The translations under genes were made by a program, and so were the position numbers. A stretch of DNA of 64,000 bases. It comes from Phocaeicola coprocola DSM 17136 (GTDB taxonomy: Bacteria; Bacteroidota; Bacteroidia; Bacteroidales; Bacteroidaceae). Shown here piece by piece: positions 27,397 through 37,342 of this stretch (position 1 is its first letter; every line of letters starts with the position of its first letter). The notes under the pieces are model-generated. The model had not been told where the DNA came from, did no database searches, and saw only the letters and a list, made by a program, of their open reading frames with translations. The stretch spans positions 57,612 to 121,611 of the forward strand of contig NZ_DS981495.1 in NCBI RefSeq assembly GCF_000154845.1, given 5' to 3'.

Positions 27397-29706
27397 TTAT
27401 TTCTGGCCGTTTCTCCATTTTGGAGCACCGATACCCAGCTGGTAAATCTTAGAATTCAATACCTTACTATCTTGTCTGTAGTACAGGTTCACACCATGTT
27501 CACCACCTGTTCCGTCCAATGCATCTGCACGGTGCATGTAGCGGTCACTGTTAGTTGCAGCTTTGTGAGGTGGGTTAGGAGCAATCATCAGTTCCAGCGG
27601 TGAGATGTCGTCTACCAGAACTTCCAGAGAACCGTTCAGGGTTGCAGAACCAACGTTGACCAGACTACCGAAGTTGTTCTTGGTTGCAGTCCATGGGTTG
27701 TTACTGAATATCTGTCCGTTGCTGAGGAAAGTATTTGTAGAATAGTTATTCTCAAAGTTCAGTGTGACATGTCCGGCAGATCCGTCTGGCAAAGTCATAG
27801 TCTTACGGATATCAGCTCCTGCCATAATCATGTTACGGGCATCGCCATCTTGCTTGGTCAGGATAATCAGGTTATTTCTTACGGTATAGGTACTTCCGTC
27901 AGGAATATTACGCATGTTGAAAATATTACCGGCAGCACGGGTATTCCAGTTGACCAGCGTATTGTTTTCGAATGTGATATTCCATGCTCCGCCCTTCCAG
28001 TTAGCCTGTTTGGTTTCATTGAAGAATGACGGGAACGGGCAATCGTAGAATGTATTTCCGCGAACAACAAAATCTTTGTAAAGGTTAGAGTTGGCATTGT
28101 TGCCCGAACCAGCAATCCAAGGATAACCTCCGGCTCCGTTGCTGTAGTATCCACAGTCGAAGAACTGGTTGTCTTCAATCAATACATGATCCCAGATTTT
28201 GTAGTTAGGTCCTTGTTCACGGATAAATCCACGGACAAGTCTCTTGAATGTACAGTTCTTGATAACAAAGTTTTCCAAGTGTACTGCCATTCCGTTAGAG
28301 AACATATTGATGAAGTAGTTACCTGTAGTAGAACCAACTCCAGCTATATTATCACCATAGTTGAGGGCAAGCGGACAGTCGAAATCGATGTCATAGAACT
28401 CAAGCATCTTCATGTAGATTTCTCCACCTTCTCCGGCTTGTGGTTGACGACCAAACATCAGGTTCATTGAGTTGACATTTGTTCCTGTTGTATGCATACC
28501 TCCAAGCAATACTTTTGCACGTTTACCAGCAGCTACATCTTCCGGATTTGTACGGAGGATGAATCCTTTACAGGTTGTCAGGTTATTGAACATACAGTAA
28601 GTTTTTCCACCTTCCAGATAGTATGTTTGTCCTTCTGCCAGATTAACATCCGAGATAAAGTCGGTCAGCATGAAGTCGATACGCATTGCGTCATATTTCA
28701 GTGCAACTTCGTGTTGTTCGAGAGCTGTCTGGTAAGCTTCTTCTGTATCGAAGTAGTCACGGCTTGGAGCTGTCAGTTCGTGAGTAACAAGGATAGGTTC
28801 TCCCGGTTCACCGTCGGAACGTGCAGAATAGGTATTGTAATATGCATCCCATTTTACCTTGACGCTTTCATTGCGTACGTTGATGACATATACTGAGTTT
28901 TTCTGAAGTCCGTCGATATCTACATAACCTCTTGCAAAGTCTTCTTCTGTGAGTTTATAGTTTTTCCATTTTTCGTTTACTGTAGATTCCGGATTGTTGG
29001 GTGAAGGAGCTACTTCCAGCCACTGGTAAACGAAGTTGTTGTTGGCATCCAGCTCAAATTTTTCACGATAGATGGCTTTGTCATCTTCGGATACACCTTC
29101 GGATACTACATCAAAATTACGGTTCAGCATGACACGCATGGTTGTTTCAGTCGTTTTTGAACCGTCGACATATACACAGAATGGAGTAGCATAACGGTCG
29201 GCTGTAGTAATACCGAGAAATTCAGCCCATTGTCTTCCATCGCCGTGTCCGTACCATTTGGATGCATGTGAGAAGTCGGTTATATTGTCATCTTTCTTCG
29301 ACAATACACGAATGGCAAAACGGAAATCGGTAGAGTACTGCTGGTCTTTGATAACCAGATCGAGTACGTCGGGACCCACAATTGTGTCGAGTAGCAGTAA
29401 GCCGTTTTCAGCAGATGTTCCCCATGCATCAGCTCCGTTTGACACATTAGGCTGGAGTGCCTGGCGAATCTGGTATCCGGCACAGTCATTTACACCGTAC
29501 CAGTACAGATGAATATCGTTTCCGTTAGGACCTTCTGCCTTACAGTTGTATGCGTAGTCATCTCCCTTGCCTCTGTTGTTGTCGCAGATGAACATTGTCA
29601 TCCATTCCCGGTCTAGTGACGCTCCAAAACTTTCATCTTCGTCAGAGCATGAGCTGAATGAAAGCACAGATGATAGCATTAAGGAATATAGAAATAGTTT
29701 TTTCAT
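27397..29706 (-). CDS. DUF4957/DUF5123-type beta-helix surface lipoprotein
   Basis: 769-residue lipoprotein, lipobox SSC (Cys20) followed by SDEDES, a surface-export-type signal. The N-terminal half (about 30-330) holds beta-sandwich modules. The C-terminal half (about 370-690) shows regular right-handed parallel beta-helix repeats (ENFVIKNCTFKRLVRGF, DHVLIEDNQFFDCGYY, DFVVRGNTFYDCPF, ITFENNTLVNW) as in DUF4957/DUF5123 proteins of pectin- or other uronic-acid-linked loci. I see no certain lyase catalytic residues, so it may be a binding protein. It is the third gene after susC and susD. Confidence 0.78.
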   Translation of the reverse strand: MKKLFLYSLMLSSVLSFSSCSDEDESFGASLDREWMTMFICDNNRGKGDDYAYNCKAEGPNGNDIHLYWYGVNDCAGYQIRQALQPNVSNGADAWGTSAENGLLLLDTIVGPDVLDLVIKDQQYSTDFRFAIRVLSKKDDNITDFSHASKWYGHGDGRQWAEFLGITTADRYATPFCVYVDGSKTTETTMRVMLNRNFDVVSEGVSEDDKAIYREKFELDANNNFVYQWLEVAPSPNNPESTVNEKWKNYKLTEEDFARGYVDIDGLQKNSVYVINVRNESVKVKWDAYYNTYSARSDGEPGEPILVTHELTAPSRDYFDTEEAYQTALEQHEVALKYDAMRIDFMLTDFISDVNLAEGQTYYLEGGKTYCMFNNLTTCKGFILRTNPEDVAAGKRAKVLLGGMHTTGTNVNSMNLMFGRQPQAGEGGEIYMKMLEFYDIDFDCPLALNYGDNIAGVGSTTGNYFINMFSNGMAVHLENFVIKNCTFKRLVRGFIREQGPNYKIWDHVLIEDNQFFDCGYYSNGAGGYPWIAGSGNNANSNLYKDFVVRGNTFYDCPFPSFFNETKQANWKGGAWNITFENNTLVNWNTRAAGNIFNMRNIPDGSTYTVRNNLIILTKQDGDARNMIMAGADIRKTMTLPDGSAGHVTLNFENNYSTNTFLSNGQIFSNNPWTATKNNFGSLVNVGSATLNGSLEVLVDDISPLELMIAPNPPHKAATNSDRYMHRADALDGTGGEHGVNLYYRQDSKVLNSKIYQLGIGAPKWRNGQK

Positions 29707-29730
29707 GGTAATCTTTTTTGAGTGTTGTTA

Positions 29731-31767
29731 TTAATATCCATAATAGTTCTTATAGGCTCCGGCAGAACGCTGGATAGCTGCATTTGGATAAGGCAGAATA
29801 TAACGTACCGGAGGCAATGCGCTGACTGAAGGAACGCTGTTGCCTTCCAATGGAACTTCTGTTCCGTCTTTTACCAATACTATAGTACCTTGTTCTGTGT
29901 GGCGGATATATCCATAGAATGAATATTTACATTGGTTGGTTGGCTCAGAATCGCTACTCCACTGATAGAATTCGGCTGATTCCCATGTTTTTCCATCGAT
30001 AGCGGTAAGAGCTGTTGCCGGCTGGCTTGCCGATTTGTAAGGATTGTAAATATAGAGGATATCCAGTGTGGTGTTCGGATATGGATAACCATATACCTGA
30101 CTGGGATCTACACGCCATTCTGCACTCTGAGGAAGTACATGGTAATACATATATTCTGGCAGTTCGTCCAGATAATTGCTTCCGTCGTGTTCGGCTATAT
30201 CATCTTCAAATCCGGTATATGTACCGGCGTTTGACATGGCAACCGACAGGTAACGTAAGAAGCTGTATACTACTTCCTGACTGTACAGGTTGTTACGTAC
30301 AAGGTCGCGCCAGCGGATGTTTTCACCTGCAAACTCCCATTTACGTTCGTCCAGTACGGCCTGGAGGAATTTCTCTTTCGAAGAAGCTGCATTGGTAACG
30401 TAAGTATTGACAGCACCCTGATCGTCGAAGGCACGGCTACGTACCTGACGGAGTGACTCTTGGGCTTCTTTAGTCGGACCTTCCAGTTCGTTGATAGCTT
30501 CGGCATTCATCAGCAAGACATCGGCATAGCGCATGTAAGGGAAGTTGATACCTGTACTTCCTGAACTTGTATTAAGGAATTGTCCGGCATTGGCCCATAG
30601 TTTAGACCATTTGTTGTTGTGTACGGTGTAGTCTGAACGGATCAGGCAGGAATCTTGACTGACATTGTTTGTACTGTTTCCGTAATACCAGAGTCCGTTG
30701 ACGAAATCACGGCGTTTGTCTTTTTCATCGAATGAGTAGCGGTAGAATGCATTCAGTCTGCCGTTTCCGTCGGCTGCTCCCCATACGTTCTTACCAAGTG
30801 TCTGTCCTTCATTGGCTGTAGAGGTAGGACCCTGGATATTTCCAGTTTCGCCTGTTGATTCTTTAGCGAAAGGTATTTCGAAAATAGGATCTCCCTTGCT
30901 GATTAGTTCGAAATTACTTTCTTTCAGGAATACATCTTTATAAGAAGTTCCTATGGAGTGAGAACCTGACGAGATAACCAGATTGGTATATTCCTTGGCA
31001 ATACGGTAGTAGTCCTGATAATTTTCCGGACGGCTCATGACACCGTAGCTTTTAGGATTGTTTTTATCCGGATGGAGTGAATATCCTCCTGCTGTAAGTG
31101 CAATACGTGCGATGAGGGCGTATGCAAATTCCTGTGAAGTACGTTCTACAGTGACAGAAGCGGATGAACTCATTTTAGGAGCGATAGCCTTCAGGTCATT
31201 TATCAGATTGTCTTGTATTTCTTTACGGTCCATGATAGGAATGACGTAATCACCTCCCAGTTGTGAAGCCGGACGGAAAGTGAAAGGAATATCTCCGAAC
31301 ATAACGACCATGTCATGGTAGACCATAGCACGGATACATTTGGCTTCTCCCATCATCTGCATGATTTCAGCGTCTTCTTCATTGTAAAGCGGGCTGTTTT
31401 CCAGATTGTATATAAAACGGTTGGCATCTTCGATAGCTTTGTATGCAGCTTGCCAGTACTTGTTGATTTCGCTACCCTGATCATCGCAGTCGAAGCGTGC
31501 ATAACTGTTGTGGGTAGCTACGTTTGTACTGCTTATCATCATTTCTACATCGCTGTTGAGGATGAAGCTTCTCTGGAAAGCTTTTCCATACAAGTCGTTT
31601 ACAAGGATAGATGCATATACTCCATTAAGTGCGCGGTTGATTTCTGTTTTCTGGCTGAAAACGAACTCTTCGCTGTAGCTTGACGGGGATTCGACATCCA
31701 AAAAATCATTGCATGATGCCAATGTCAGAGAAGTCAAGCCTATGACTAATATATTTTTGAGTTTCAT
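29731..31767 (-). CDS. SusD/RagB-family glycan-binding lipoprotein
   Basis: 678-residue surface lipoprotein, lipobox ASC (Cys19) followed by NDFLDVESPSSYSEE, the classic SusD beginning. It contains the N-terminal TPR-like helices (AYKAIEDANRFIYNLE, EAKCIRAMVYHDMVVMFGDIPF) and the SusD C-terminal region (FPYMRYADVLLMNAEAINE, ERKWEFAGENIRWRDLVR). SusD forms the lid over the SusC barrel and binds the ligand. It starts 14 bases after susC and is followed 24 bases later by the beta-helix lipoprotein. Confidence 0.95.
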   Translation of the reverse strand: MKLKNILVIGLTSLTLASCNDFLDVESPSSYSEEFVFSQKTEINRALNGVYASILVNDLYGKAFQRSFILNSDVEMMISSTNVATHNSYARFDCDDQGSEINKYWQAAYKAIEDANRFIYNLENSPLYNEEDAEIMQMMGEAKCIRAMVYHDMVVMFGDIPFTFRPASQLGGDYVIPIMDRKEIQDNLINDLKAIAPKMSSSASVTVERTSQEFAYALIARIALTAGGYSLHPDKNNPKSYGVMSRPENYQDYYRIAKEYTNLVISSGSHSIGTSYKDVFLKESNFELISKGDPIFEIPFAKESTGETGNIQGPTSTANEGQTLGKNVWGAADGNGRLNAFYRYSFDEKDKRRDFVNGLWYYGNSTNNVSQDSCLIRSDYTVHNNKWSKLWANAGQFLNTSSGSTGINFPYMRYADVLLMNAEAINELEGPTKEAQESLRQVRSRAFDDQGAVNTYVTNAASSKEKFLQAVLDERKWEFAGENIRWRDLVRNNLYSQEVVYSFLRYLSVAMSNAGTYTGFEDDIAEHDGSNYLDELPEYMYYHVLPQSAEWRVDPSQVYGYPYPNTTLDILYIYNPYKSASQPATALTAIDGKTWESAEFYQWSSDSEPTNQCKYSFYGYIRHTEQGTIVLVKDGTEVPLEGNSVPSVSALPPVRYILPYPNAAIQRSAGAYKNYYGY

Positions 31768-31780
31768 GTACTTTCAAGTT

Positions 31781-34700
31781 TTAAAAGGTGATATTTGTTC
31801 CAAATACGAAGCTGCGGCTACGTGGGTAGCGGTTGTAGTCCATACCGCAAGTCAGACCTGTCTGAATATCTACTTCCGGGTCGTAACCAGAATATCCGGT
31901 AATGATAAACAGATTGGATGCTGAAACATAGAAACGAGCTTTTGAAATACCCATTTTTGATGTCAGCTTTTCTGGCAGTGTGTAACCGATAGTCAAGTCC
32001 TGGCAACGAACGAATGAACCATCTTCGATGAAGTAAGAATGAGTGATCTTCTGAGTTACATCGGTTGGGTTCCAAAGTGTTCTGCCTTCGTTCAGCTGAC
32101 GGTACATGTCGATAGAACCATCGATGAAATAACATTTGTACATACATTCACCGTCGCCATCACGAGTATATCTCCATCCGTTGTCGGCAAATGTACCGAG
32201 TACATTATAGAACTTTTTATCGTTGCCTTCTGATGAAGAAAGCTGATAAGCTGTTGCATTGTTTACATCGAAGTCGAGCATAAAGTTGAAGTTCATGGCG
32301 AAGTCGAAGTTCTTCCATTGTCCGCTTACGCCAAATCCTCCCTGTACTTTCGGATTGGTGTTACCAATGACAGTACGGTCGTCTTCTGTAATTTTGCCGT
32401 CACCATTCAAATCTTTGAATTTGATTTTTCCAGGAAGAGTAGCAATACCTGAGTTAGAGTTTCCTGATACTTCGTTGATGACTGTCTTAGGATGTTCTAC
32501 TCCATTTTCATCTACCAGCGGAGCGTCTTTAGATGTTCCGTTTTCGGCAGCTGTCGATCCCCAAGGCAGAGCCTGAAGGTTATTTGTCGGGTCGAAATAG
32601 AATTCATCCATCGAGTACAGTCCGTCGTAAACGAAACCGTAGATCAGACCTACCTGGTCGCCTACTTTCAGACAGTAGTCATTGTAGCTTGATTTCCAGC
32701 GGTTGTTCTGGTCCCAGATAACATTGTCGGTACCGTTCAGTTTGTCTACTTTCATTTTGTTCATACCAAGAGAAAGGTTGGCAGAAAGTACATAATCTCT
32801 ACCTCTGAGGATATCGCCTGATATACTCAACTCGATACCTTTGTTTGTTACCTGACCGATGTTCTGCATCTGGCTGATATAACCTACAGAAGAAGGTATG
32901 TCTGATTTGTAAAGCAAATCTTTGGTAGTATTCCAGTAAACTTCAGGAGTTACAGTCAGACGGCCGCCAAACAAAGTGATATCGGCAGCAAGGTTTCGTG
33001 TCAATGTAGTTTCCCACTTGATATCCTTGTTGGCAAAGGTAGTATTTCCCTGGTTGCCGTACCATTGTTCACCAAACTGAGTAGATTCTCCGAAACCAGG
33101 ACCGCCAGTAGAATTGACAGAATATAAGTAACGCCACATATCGTTGTCGATACGGTTATTACCTGCCAGACCGAAAGCAGCACGAAGTTTCAGTTGATCG
33201 ATCCATTCTACATCATTCAGGAAGTTTTCTTCAGAAAGCACCCACGCTCCGGAGATAGAAGGGAAGTAGCCCCACTGGTTTCCTGGTGCGAACTTGGTAG
33301 AACCATCGGCACGCATTGTCAATGAAAGCAAGTATTTGTGGTTGTAGTTATAACTTGCCTGTCCGAAGAATGAAGCTGTACGGTCAGGAGTAGAAAGCTG
33401 TGTATACGATTCCTGTGGAGTACCGAATCCCATGTTTGCCCAAGCCTGATCAGCTTCGAATGCACGTGGAAAATAGCGGTTCTTCTGTACGTTCTTGGTA
33501 TTTTGGCTATGATAGATTTCCTGTCCTAACAGCAAGGAGATGTTATGAACATTTTTCAGTGTGAAGCCGTATGATGCAGTATTGGTCCAGATATACTTGA
33601 ATGTATAGTCTTTCTGAATATTGGCAACAGGCTGTGAGTTGTTTTTCTGACCTTCGCTGGTTAGTGCACCATAGAAACGGTACTGGTCTTTCCAAGTCAA
33701 TCCGATTGTTGCTTCAGAACGGAGTACCAGACCTTTGATCGGTTTCCATTCCAAAGAGAAAGCATTGGTATAGTTGTATGAATACTTTTTCTGCTGGTTA
33801 ATGCTGATATCGCTCTTAGGATTGGTGTAAGTGAAAAGAGCTTCTTCATCCGGGTCTGCATAAGACGGGTCGATGTATCCGAATTCACGTAAACCATTGG
33901 TAGGACGATAGCGCAATACATCGATGATACCACCTGTACCGATATTGTCACCACCAGCTCCTTCATCGCGACGGAACGAGAACTTAGGATTGATTTGCAA
34001 AGTCAGGTTCTTGGTGATATCAATAGCTGTCTTGATATTAAGGTTAGTACGGCGAACTCCAGAACCCATGATGATACCTTTATCTTCACTCTGGGTTAAT
34101 GAAGCGTTGAAACGCATTTTTTCAGTACCTCCTCCGATGCTGACATTGGTAGAGTAGTTAATCGGATTTTCTCCCATAACTTCATCTTGCCAGTCGTGAG
34201 TAGGTAAGGTGTTGTACATGTCAAGGTCTTGCGGGTTACCGAAGTTTGCACGGAAGAATTTGGCATTTGATGAACGGCTACCGTTACATGCAGACCACTC
34301 ATACTGATAACGTGCAAATTCTGCTGCATTCATCAGATCCAGTTTCTTAGCAAGCTGGCTGGTAGAGAGATGAGCATTGAGGCTCACCTGGATCTTTCCG
34401 GCTTTTGCCGATTTTGTGGTAACTACAACTACACCGTTACCACCTTTGGCTCCATAGATAGCTGTAATAGACGCATCCTTTAATACATCGATAGATGCAA
34501 TATCTGTAGGAGGAATATCGTTGATATTGTCTACCTGGAAACCATCGACGATATAAAGAGGTTCGTTGCTTTGGGTTACAGATGTTCCTCCACGTACACG
34601 GATGTTGATATCTGCTCCCGGAGCACCATCGACCGTAGTAACCTGTACACCGGCGATTTTACCTTGCAATGCAACAGCTGCCGAGCTGACCGGAATGGCT

Positions 34701-35113
34701 GCGATTTTAACTCCTGAAACAGAACCTACAGAACCAGTAAGGTCTTTACGTGCTTTGCTGGTATAACCGATGACTACGACTTCGTCCATAGCCTGTGCAT
34801 CTTCCTTCATTATAACTTTCAAGGCTTTGCCGGAAGTTACAGTCAGTTCCTGAGTCTGATAGCCGATGTAGGTAATAACGATTGTTTTTCCTTTGCCTGA
34901 GATCTTGAAACTGAAATTTCCATCGAAGTCTGTGATGGTTCCGTTGGAAGTGTTCCCTTTTTCTACGATAGATGCTCCAATGATAGGTTCATTGTTTGAA
35001 TCTAAGACTTGTCCTTTTATGGTTAAACCTTGTGCCATAATTTCAGGTGGAGCTAATACTAGTAAAAGGGTTAGCAGGCAGAATTTCCACCAAATTGATA
35101 ATTTGTCTTTCAT
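31781..35113 (-). CDS. SusC/RagA-family TonB-dependent transporter
   Basis: 1110-residue outer membrane transporter. Signal peptide to about residue 28, carboxypeptidase-like domain (LTIKGQVLDSNNEPIIGASI), TonB box MDEVVVIGYTSKARKDLTGS (about 110-130), plug with INIRVRGGTS and SITAIYGAKGGNGVVVVTTK, and a barrel ending FVFGTNITF. It imports oligosaccharides or peptides together with SusD. Neither glycoside hydrolase nor hybrid two-component regulator lies nearby, so the substrate is unknown. A leader of about 300 bases follows the presumed promoter at 35417-35424. Confidence 0.96.
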   Translation of the reverse strand: MKDKLSIWWKFCLLTLLLVLAPPEIMAQGLTIKGQVLDSNNEPIIGASIVEKGNTSNGTITDFDGNFSFKISGKGKTIVITYIGYQTQELTVTSGKALKVIMKEDAQAMDEVVVIGYTSKARKDLTGSVGSVSGVKIAAIPVSSAAVALQGKIAGVQVTTVDGAPGADINIRVRGGTSVTQSNEPLYIVDGFQVDNINDIPPTDIASIDVLKDASITAIYGAKGGNGVVVVTTKSAKAGKIQVSLNAHLSTSQLAKKLDLMNAAEFARYQYEWSACNGSRSSNAKFFRANFGNPQDLDMYNTLPTHDWQDEVMGENPINYSTNVSIGGGTEKMRFNASLTQSEDKGIIMGSGVRRTNLNIKTAIDITKNLTLQINPKFSFRRDEGAGGDNIGTGGIIDVLRYRPTNGLREFGYIDPSYADPDEEALFTYTNPKSDISINQQKKYSYNYTNAFSLEWKPIKGLVLRSEATIGLTWKDQYRFYGALTSEGQKNNSQPVANIQKDYTFKYIWTNTASYGFTLKNVHNISLLLGQEIYHSQNTKNVQKNRYFPRAFEADQAWANMGFGTPQESYTQLSTPDRTASFFGQASYNYNHKYLLSLTMRADGSTKFAPGNQWGYFPSISGAWVLSEENFLNDVEWIDQLKLRAAFGLAGNNRIDNDMWRYLYSVNSTGGPGFGESTQFGEQWYGNQGNTTFANKDIKWETTLTRNLAADITLFGGRLTVTPEVYWNTTKDLLYKSDIPSSVGYISQMQNIGQVTNKGIELSISGDILRGRDYVLSANLSLGMNKMKVDKLNGTDNVIWDQNNRWKSSYNDYCLKVGDQVGLIYGFVYDGLYSMDEFYFDPTNNLQALPWGSTAAENGTSKDAPLVDENGVEHPKTVINEVSGNSNSGIATLPGKIKFKDLNGDGKITEDDRTVIGNTNPKVQGGFGVSGQWKNFDFAMNFNFMLDFDVNNATAYQLSSSEGNDKKFYNVLGTFADNGWRYTRDGDGECMYKCYFIDGSIDMYRQLNEGRTLWNPTDVTQKITHSYFIEDGSFVRCQDLTIGYTLPEKLTSKMGISKARFYVSASNLFIITGYSGYDPEVDIQTGLTCGMDYNRYPRSRSFVFGTNITF

Positions 35114-35523
35114 AGTAATTAATAGTTTGTTATTACATAAAGTTTAGGTCAATACATATGAATAATTTTGTTGCCGTGTCTTAAATAGTGAAATAATTCT
35201 GTATTGAAGATTTTCAGATGTAATGTGACTGTCAATAGTAGATCAACTCTAGTAAAGAATATGTGTGTTAACGCGCACGGATAAAGATCAAAAAAAAATG
35301 TGTTTTCATAAATCATGTTTTTTAGTGTCGTATTTTGTTTGGTTTGTATATATCTTCCACAAAGGAATCTTGTAATAGATCAGGTTATCAAATATTAATT
35401 GTATTAAATTTTGGTGCAAATATATAAACGTTTGTTTTATTTGGTTGAAAAAGCCTTATTTATTAATATATTTTAAACATTCCTTTTTTAAACCTTTTAG
35501 ATCTCTGTTTTTTAGCATAAAAA
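35114..35523 (-). promoter_or_regulatory. Leader and promoter region of the susC operon
   Basis: A TATATTTG -7 element lies at 35417-35424 on the minus strand, followed by CA, about 300 bases before the susC start. The long A/T-rich leader has no open frame of note. Long leaders with regulatory RNA are common before susC genes, but I see no specific structure. Confidence 0.5.
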
Positions 35524-35554
35524 AAAAGAGGCTGCCCGATCGGACAACCTCTTT
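35524..35554 (-). terminator. Terminator of rpsP
   Basis: AAGAGGCTGCCCGATC region pairs with CGGACAACCTCTT (G-U pairs allowed). On the minus strand it is followed by at least eight T. Confidence 0.85.
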
Positions 35555-35578
35555 GTAATGTCGTTTTGAAGTAACGAA

Positions 35579-36121
35579 TTATGCTTCAGCCGGAGCTTCT
35601 TCAGCAGCAGGTGCTTCTTCTGCGTTAGCAGCAGCTTCTGCTTCAGCTTTTGCAGCAGCTTCAGCAGCTTTCTTTTCAGCTACTTTCTTAGCGATTTCTT
35701 CGTTTACTTTCTTTTCTGCTTCCAGACGTGCTTTAGCTTCAGCTTTCTTAGCTTCTTCTTCTTTAGCTTTCAAAGCAGCCAGACCGTTCTGCTTGTTTTC
35801 TTTCCAAGCGTTGAAACGAGCTTCAGCAGCAGCTTCATCGAATGCACCTTTTGCAACACCACCCAGCAAGTGTTTCTTCATGTAAACACCTTCGCGTGAC
35901 AAAATGTTGCGTACGGTATCGGTAGGCTGTGCACCTACCATTACCCAATGTAATGCACGTTCAAAATTCAAATCTACTGTGGCAGGATTGGTATTAGGGT
36001 TGTAAGTACCAATTTTTTCAGTAAATCTACCATCACGTGGTGCTCTTGCATCTGCAATAACAATTGAATAGAACGCATAACCTTTGCGTCCGTTTCTCTG
36101 CAATCTGATTTTAGTTGCCAT
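35579..36121 (-). CDS. rpsP: Ribosomal protein S16 with long charged tail
   Basis: 180-residue small-subunit protein. Residues 1-85 are a normal S16 ([20 protein letters not shown], then [20 protein letters not shown]). Most bacterial S16 proteins end near 80-90 residues; here a tail of about 90 residues follows, made almost only of Ala, Glu and Lys, likely a long helix or coil. Such extensions are seen in Bacteroidetes. The gene has a near-ideal promoter (36187-36216) and a terminator, so it is transcribed alone here. Confidence 0.96.
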   Translation of the reverse strand: MATKIRLQRNGRKGYAFYSIVIADARAPRDGRFTEKIGTYNPNTNPATVDLNFERALHWVMVGAQPTDTVRNILSREGVYMKKHLLGGVAKGAFDEAAAEARFNAWKENKQNGLAALKAKEEEAKKAEAKARLEAEKKVNEEIAKKVAEKKAAEAAAKAEAEAAANAEEAPAAEEAPAEA

Positions 36122-36186
36122 TTCTTAAACGTTAATTTTTTAATGTTAATGATTTGAATTATGCTAATATCCCGTATTAGCGGGTG

Positions 36187-36216
36187 CAAAGGTACGACTT
36201 TTATTTGTATTACAAA
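36187..36216 (-). promoter_or_regulatory. Promoter of rpsP
   Basis: On the minus strand TTTG (36213-36216), 18 nt, then TACCTTTG (36187-36194), followed by CACCCGC. This fits the Bacteroides primary-sigma consensus well and lies about 65 bases before the start codon. Confidence 0.8.
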
Positions 36217-36230
36217 AGGTTAAGTAGTTA

Positions 36231-37073
36231 TTATTTGTTATTTATTTCGCGAAGCCATTTTTCCAGTTCGCCTGTCCACTGGCGTTTGTAGATGAAGGAA
36301 TCACGGAATCCCCATCCATGACCTCCGATGGGATAGGTGTGCAGGCTGGCAGAAACTTTGTTTTTTACCAGTGCCATATAATAGTTCACGCTGTTTGCTA
36401 CCGGTACTGCACCGTCGTCACTACTATGCATGATAAAAGCCGGAGGAGTTTGTGGGGTGACTTGCAGTTCATTGGAATATTTCTGTTCGAGTTCTTTCGA
36501 TGGATTTTTGCCCAGCAGGTTGTCGTGAGATCCCATGTGGGTATAAGTCGGGTCCATAGTAATTACTGGATAGAAAAGAATCTGGAAATCCGGACGGGTT
36601 TCAGCATCGGTAAAATGAGTGGCAGCAGTGCTGGCAAGGTGTCCGCCTGCCGAAGATCCCATGATACCAACTTGTTGTAGGTTCCATTCAGCAGCATGTT
36701 GTCGCATGATGCGCAAAGCTTGTTGTGCATCACTCAACGGGACTTCGTTATTTCCATTTGGCATGCGGTAGGTAAGTACGGCATAGGTGATACCCTGACT
36801 GTTGAACCAGTTTGCCAGATCGTGACCTTCGTGGTTCATCGCAAGGTGAGTATATCCTCCTCCGGGACAGGCAACAATGGCCATTCCATTTCCTTCTTTA
36901 GCCGGATAAACGGTCAGAGTGGGTTCTGCTACATAAAGCGGACCGTTTTCTACTTGCTGAGTCATGTTGTTTGTGTTAGGAGCTCCATTGGGCCATAATT
37001 TGATTTCCACAGGTTTTTGGGCTGTGAGCATAGTCGAAAAAAAGACCAGGCTCATAAGAAATAGTTTTTTCAT
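36231..37073 (-). CDS. Exported alpha/beta hydrolase (acetyl esterase type)
   Basis: 280-residue hydrolase with signal peptide (to about LTAQ, residue 19). The oxyanion region is ACPGGGYTHLAMNHEG, the nucleophile elbow GIMGSSAGGHLAS, the acid MHSSDDGAVP and the base IGGHGWGF, giving a Ser-Asp-His triad. This matches the BD-FAE/acetyl-xylan-esterase-like group that removes acetyl groups from plant glycans. It is not in an obvious operon: rpsP downstream has its own promoter. Confidence 0.88.
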   Translation of the reverse strand: MKKLFLMSLVFFSTMLTAQKPVEIKLWPNGAPNTNNMTQQVENGPLYVAEPTLTVYPAKEGNGMAIVACPGGGYTHLAMNHEGHDLANWFNSQGITYAVLTYRMPNGNNEVPLSDAQQALRIMRQHAAEWNLQQVGIMGSSAGGHLASTAATHFTDAETRPDFQILFYPVITMDPTYTHMGSHDNLLGKNPSKELEQKYSNELQVTPQTPPAFIMHSSDDGAVPVANSVNYYMALVKNKVSASLHTYPIGGHGWGFRDSFIYKRQWTGELEKWLREINNK

Positions 37074-37263
37074 ACGTGTATTAATTTTATTTGGTTGTTT
37101 GAATATTATCCGGTTGTTTGTACCTTATCCGCTGTTATGGTTATAGGAGTGAGCCTATATGCTTTTTCGGACATAAAGTTGTCCGATGACGGTTTGAATC
37201 ATAACAGCCGGATGGTCGGATTGGCAGGTTCAAAGATAGCATAAATCTTTTAAGATAACAAAA

Positions 37264-37304
37264 ACACCCACAGACTTCCGTCGGAGCAGAATGTCTGTGG
37301 GTGA
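37264..37304 (-). terminator. Terminator of the seven-gene DUF4199-OPT operon
   Basis: CACCCACAGAC (about 37266-37276) pairs with GTCTGTGGGTG (about 37294-37304). On the minus strand it is followed by TTTTTG. Confidence 0.8.
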
Positions 37305-37342
37305 ATGTTGTTTTAATGTATAAATATATGTCTATCTGATTA

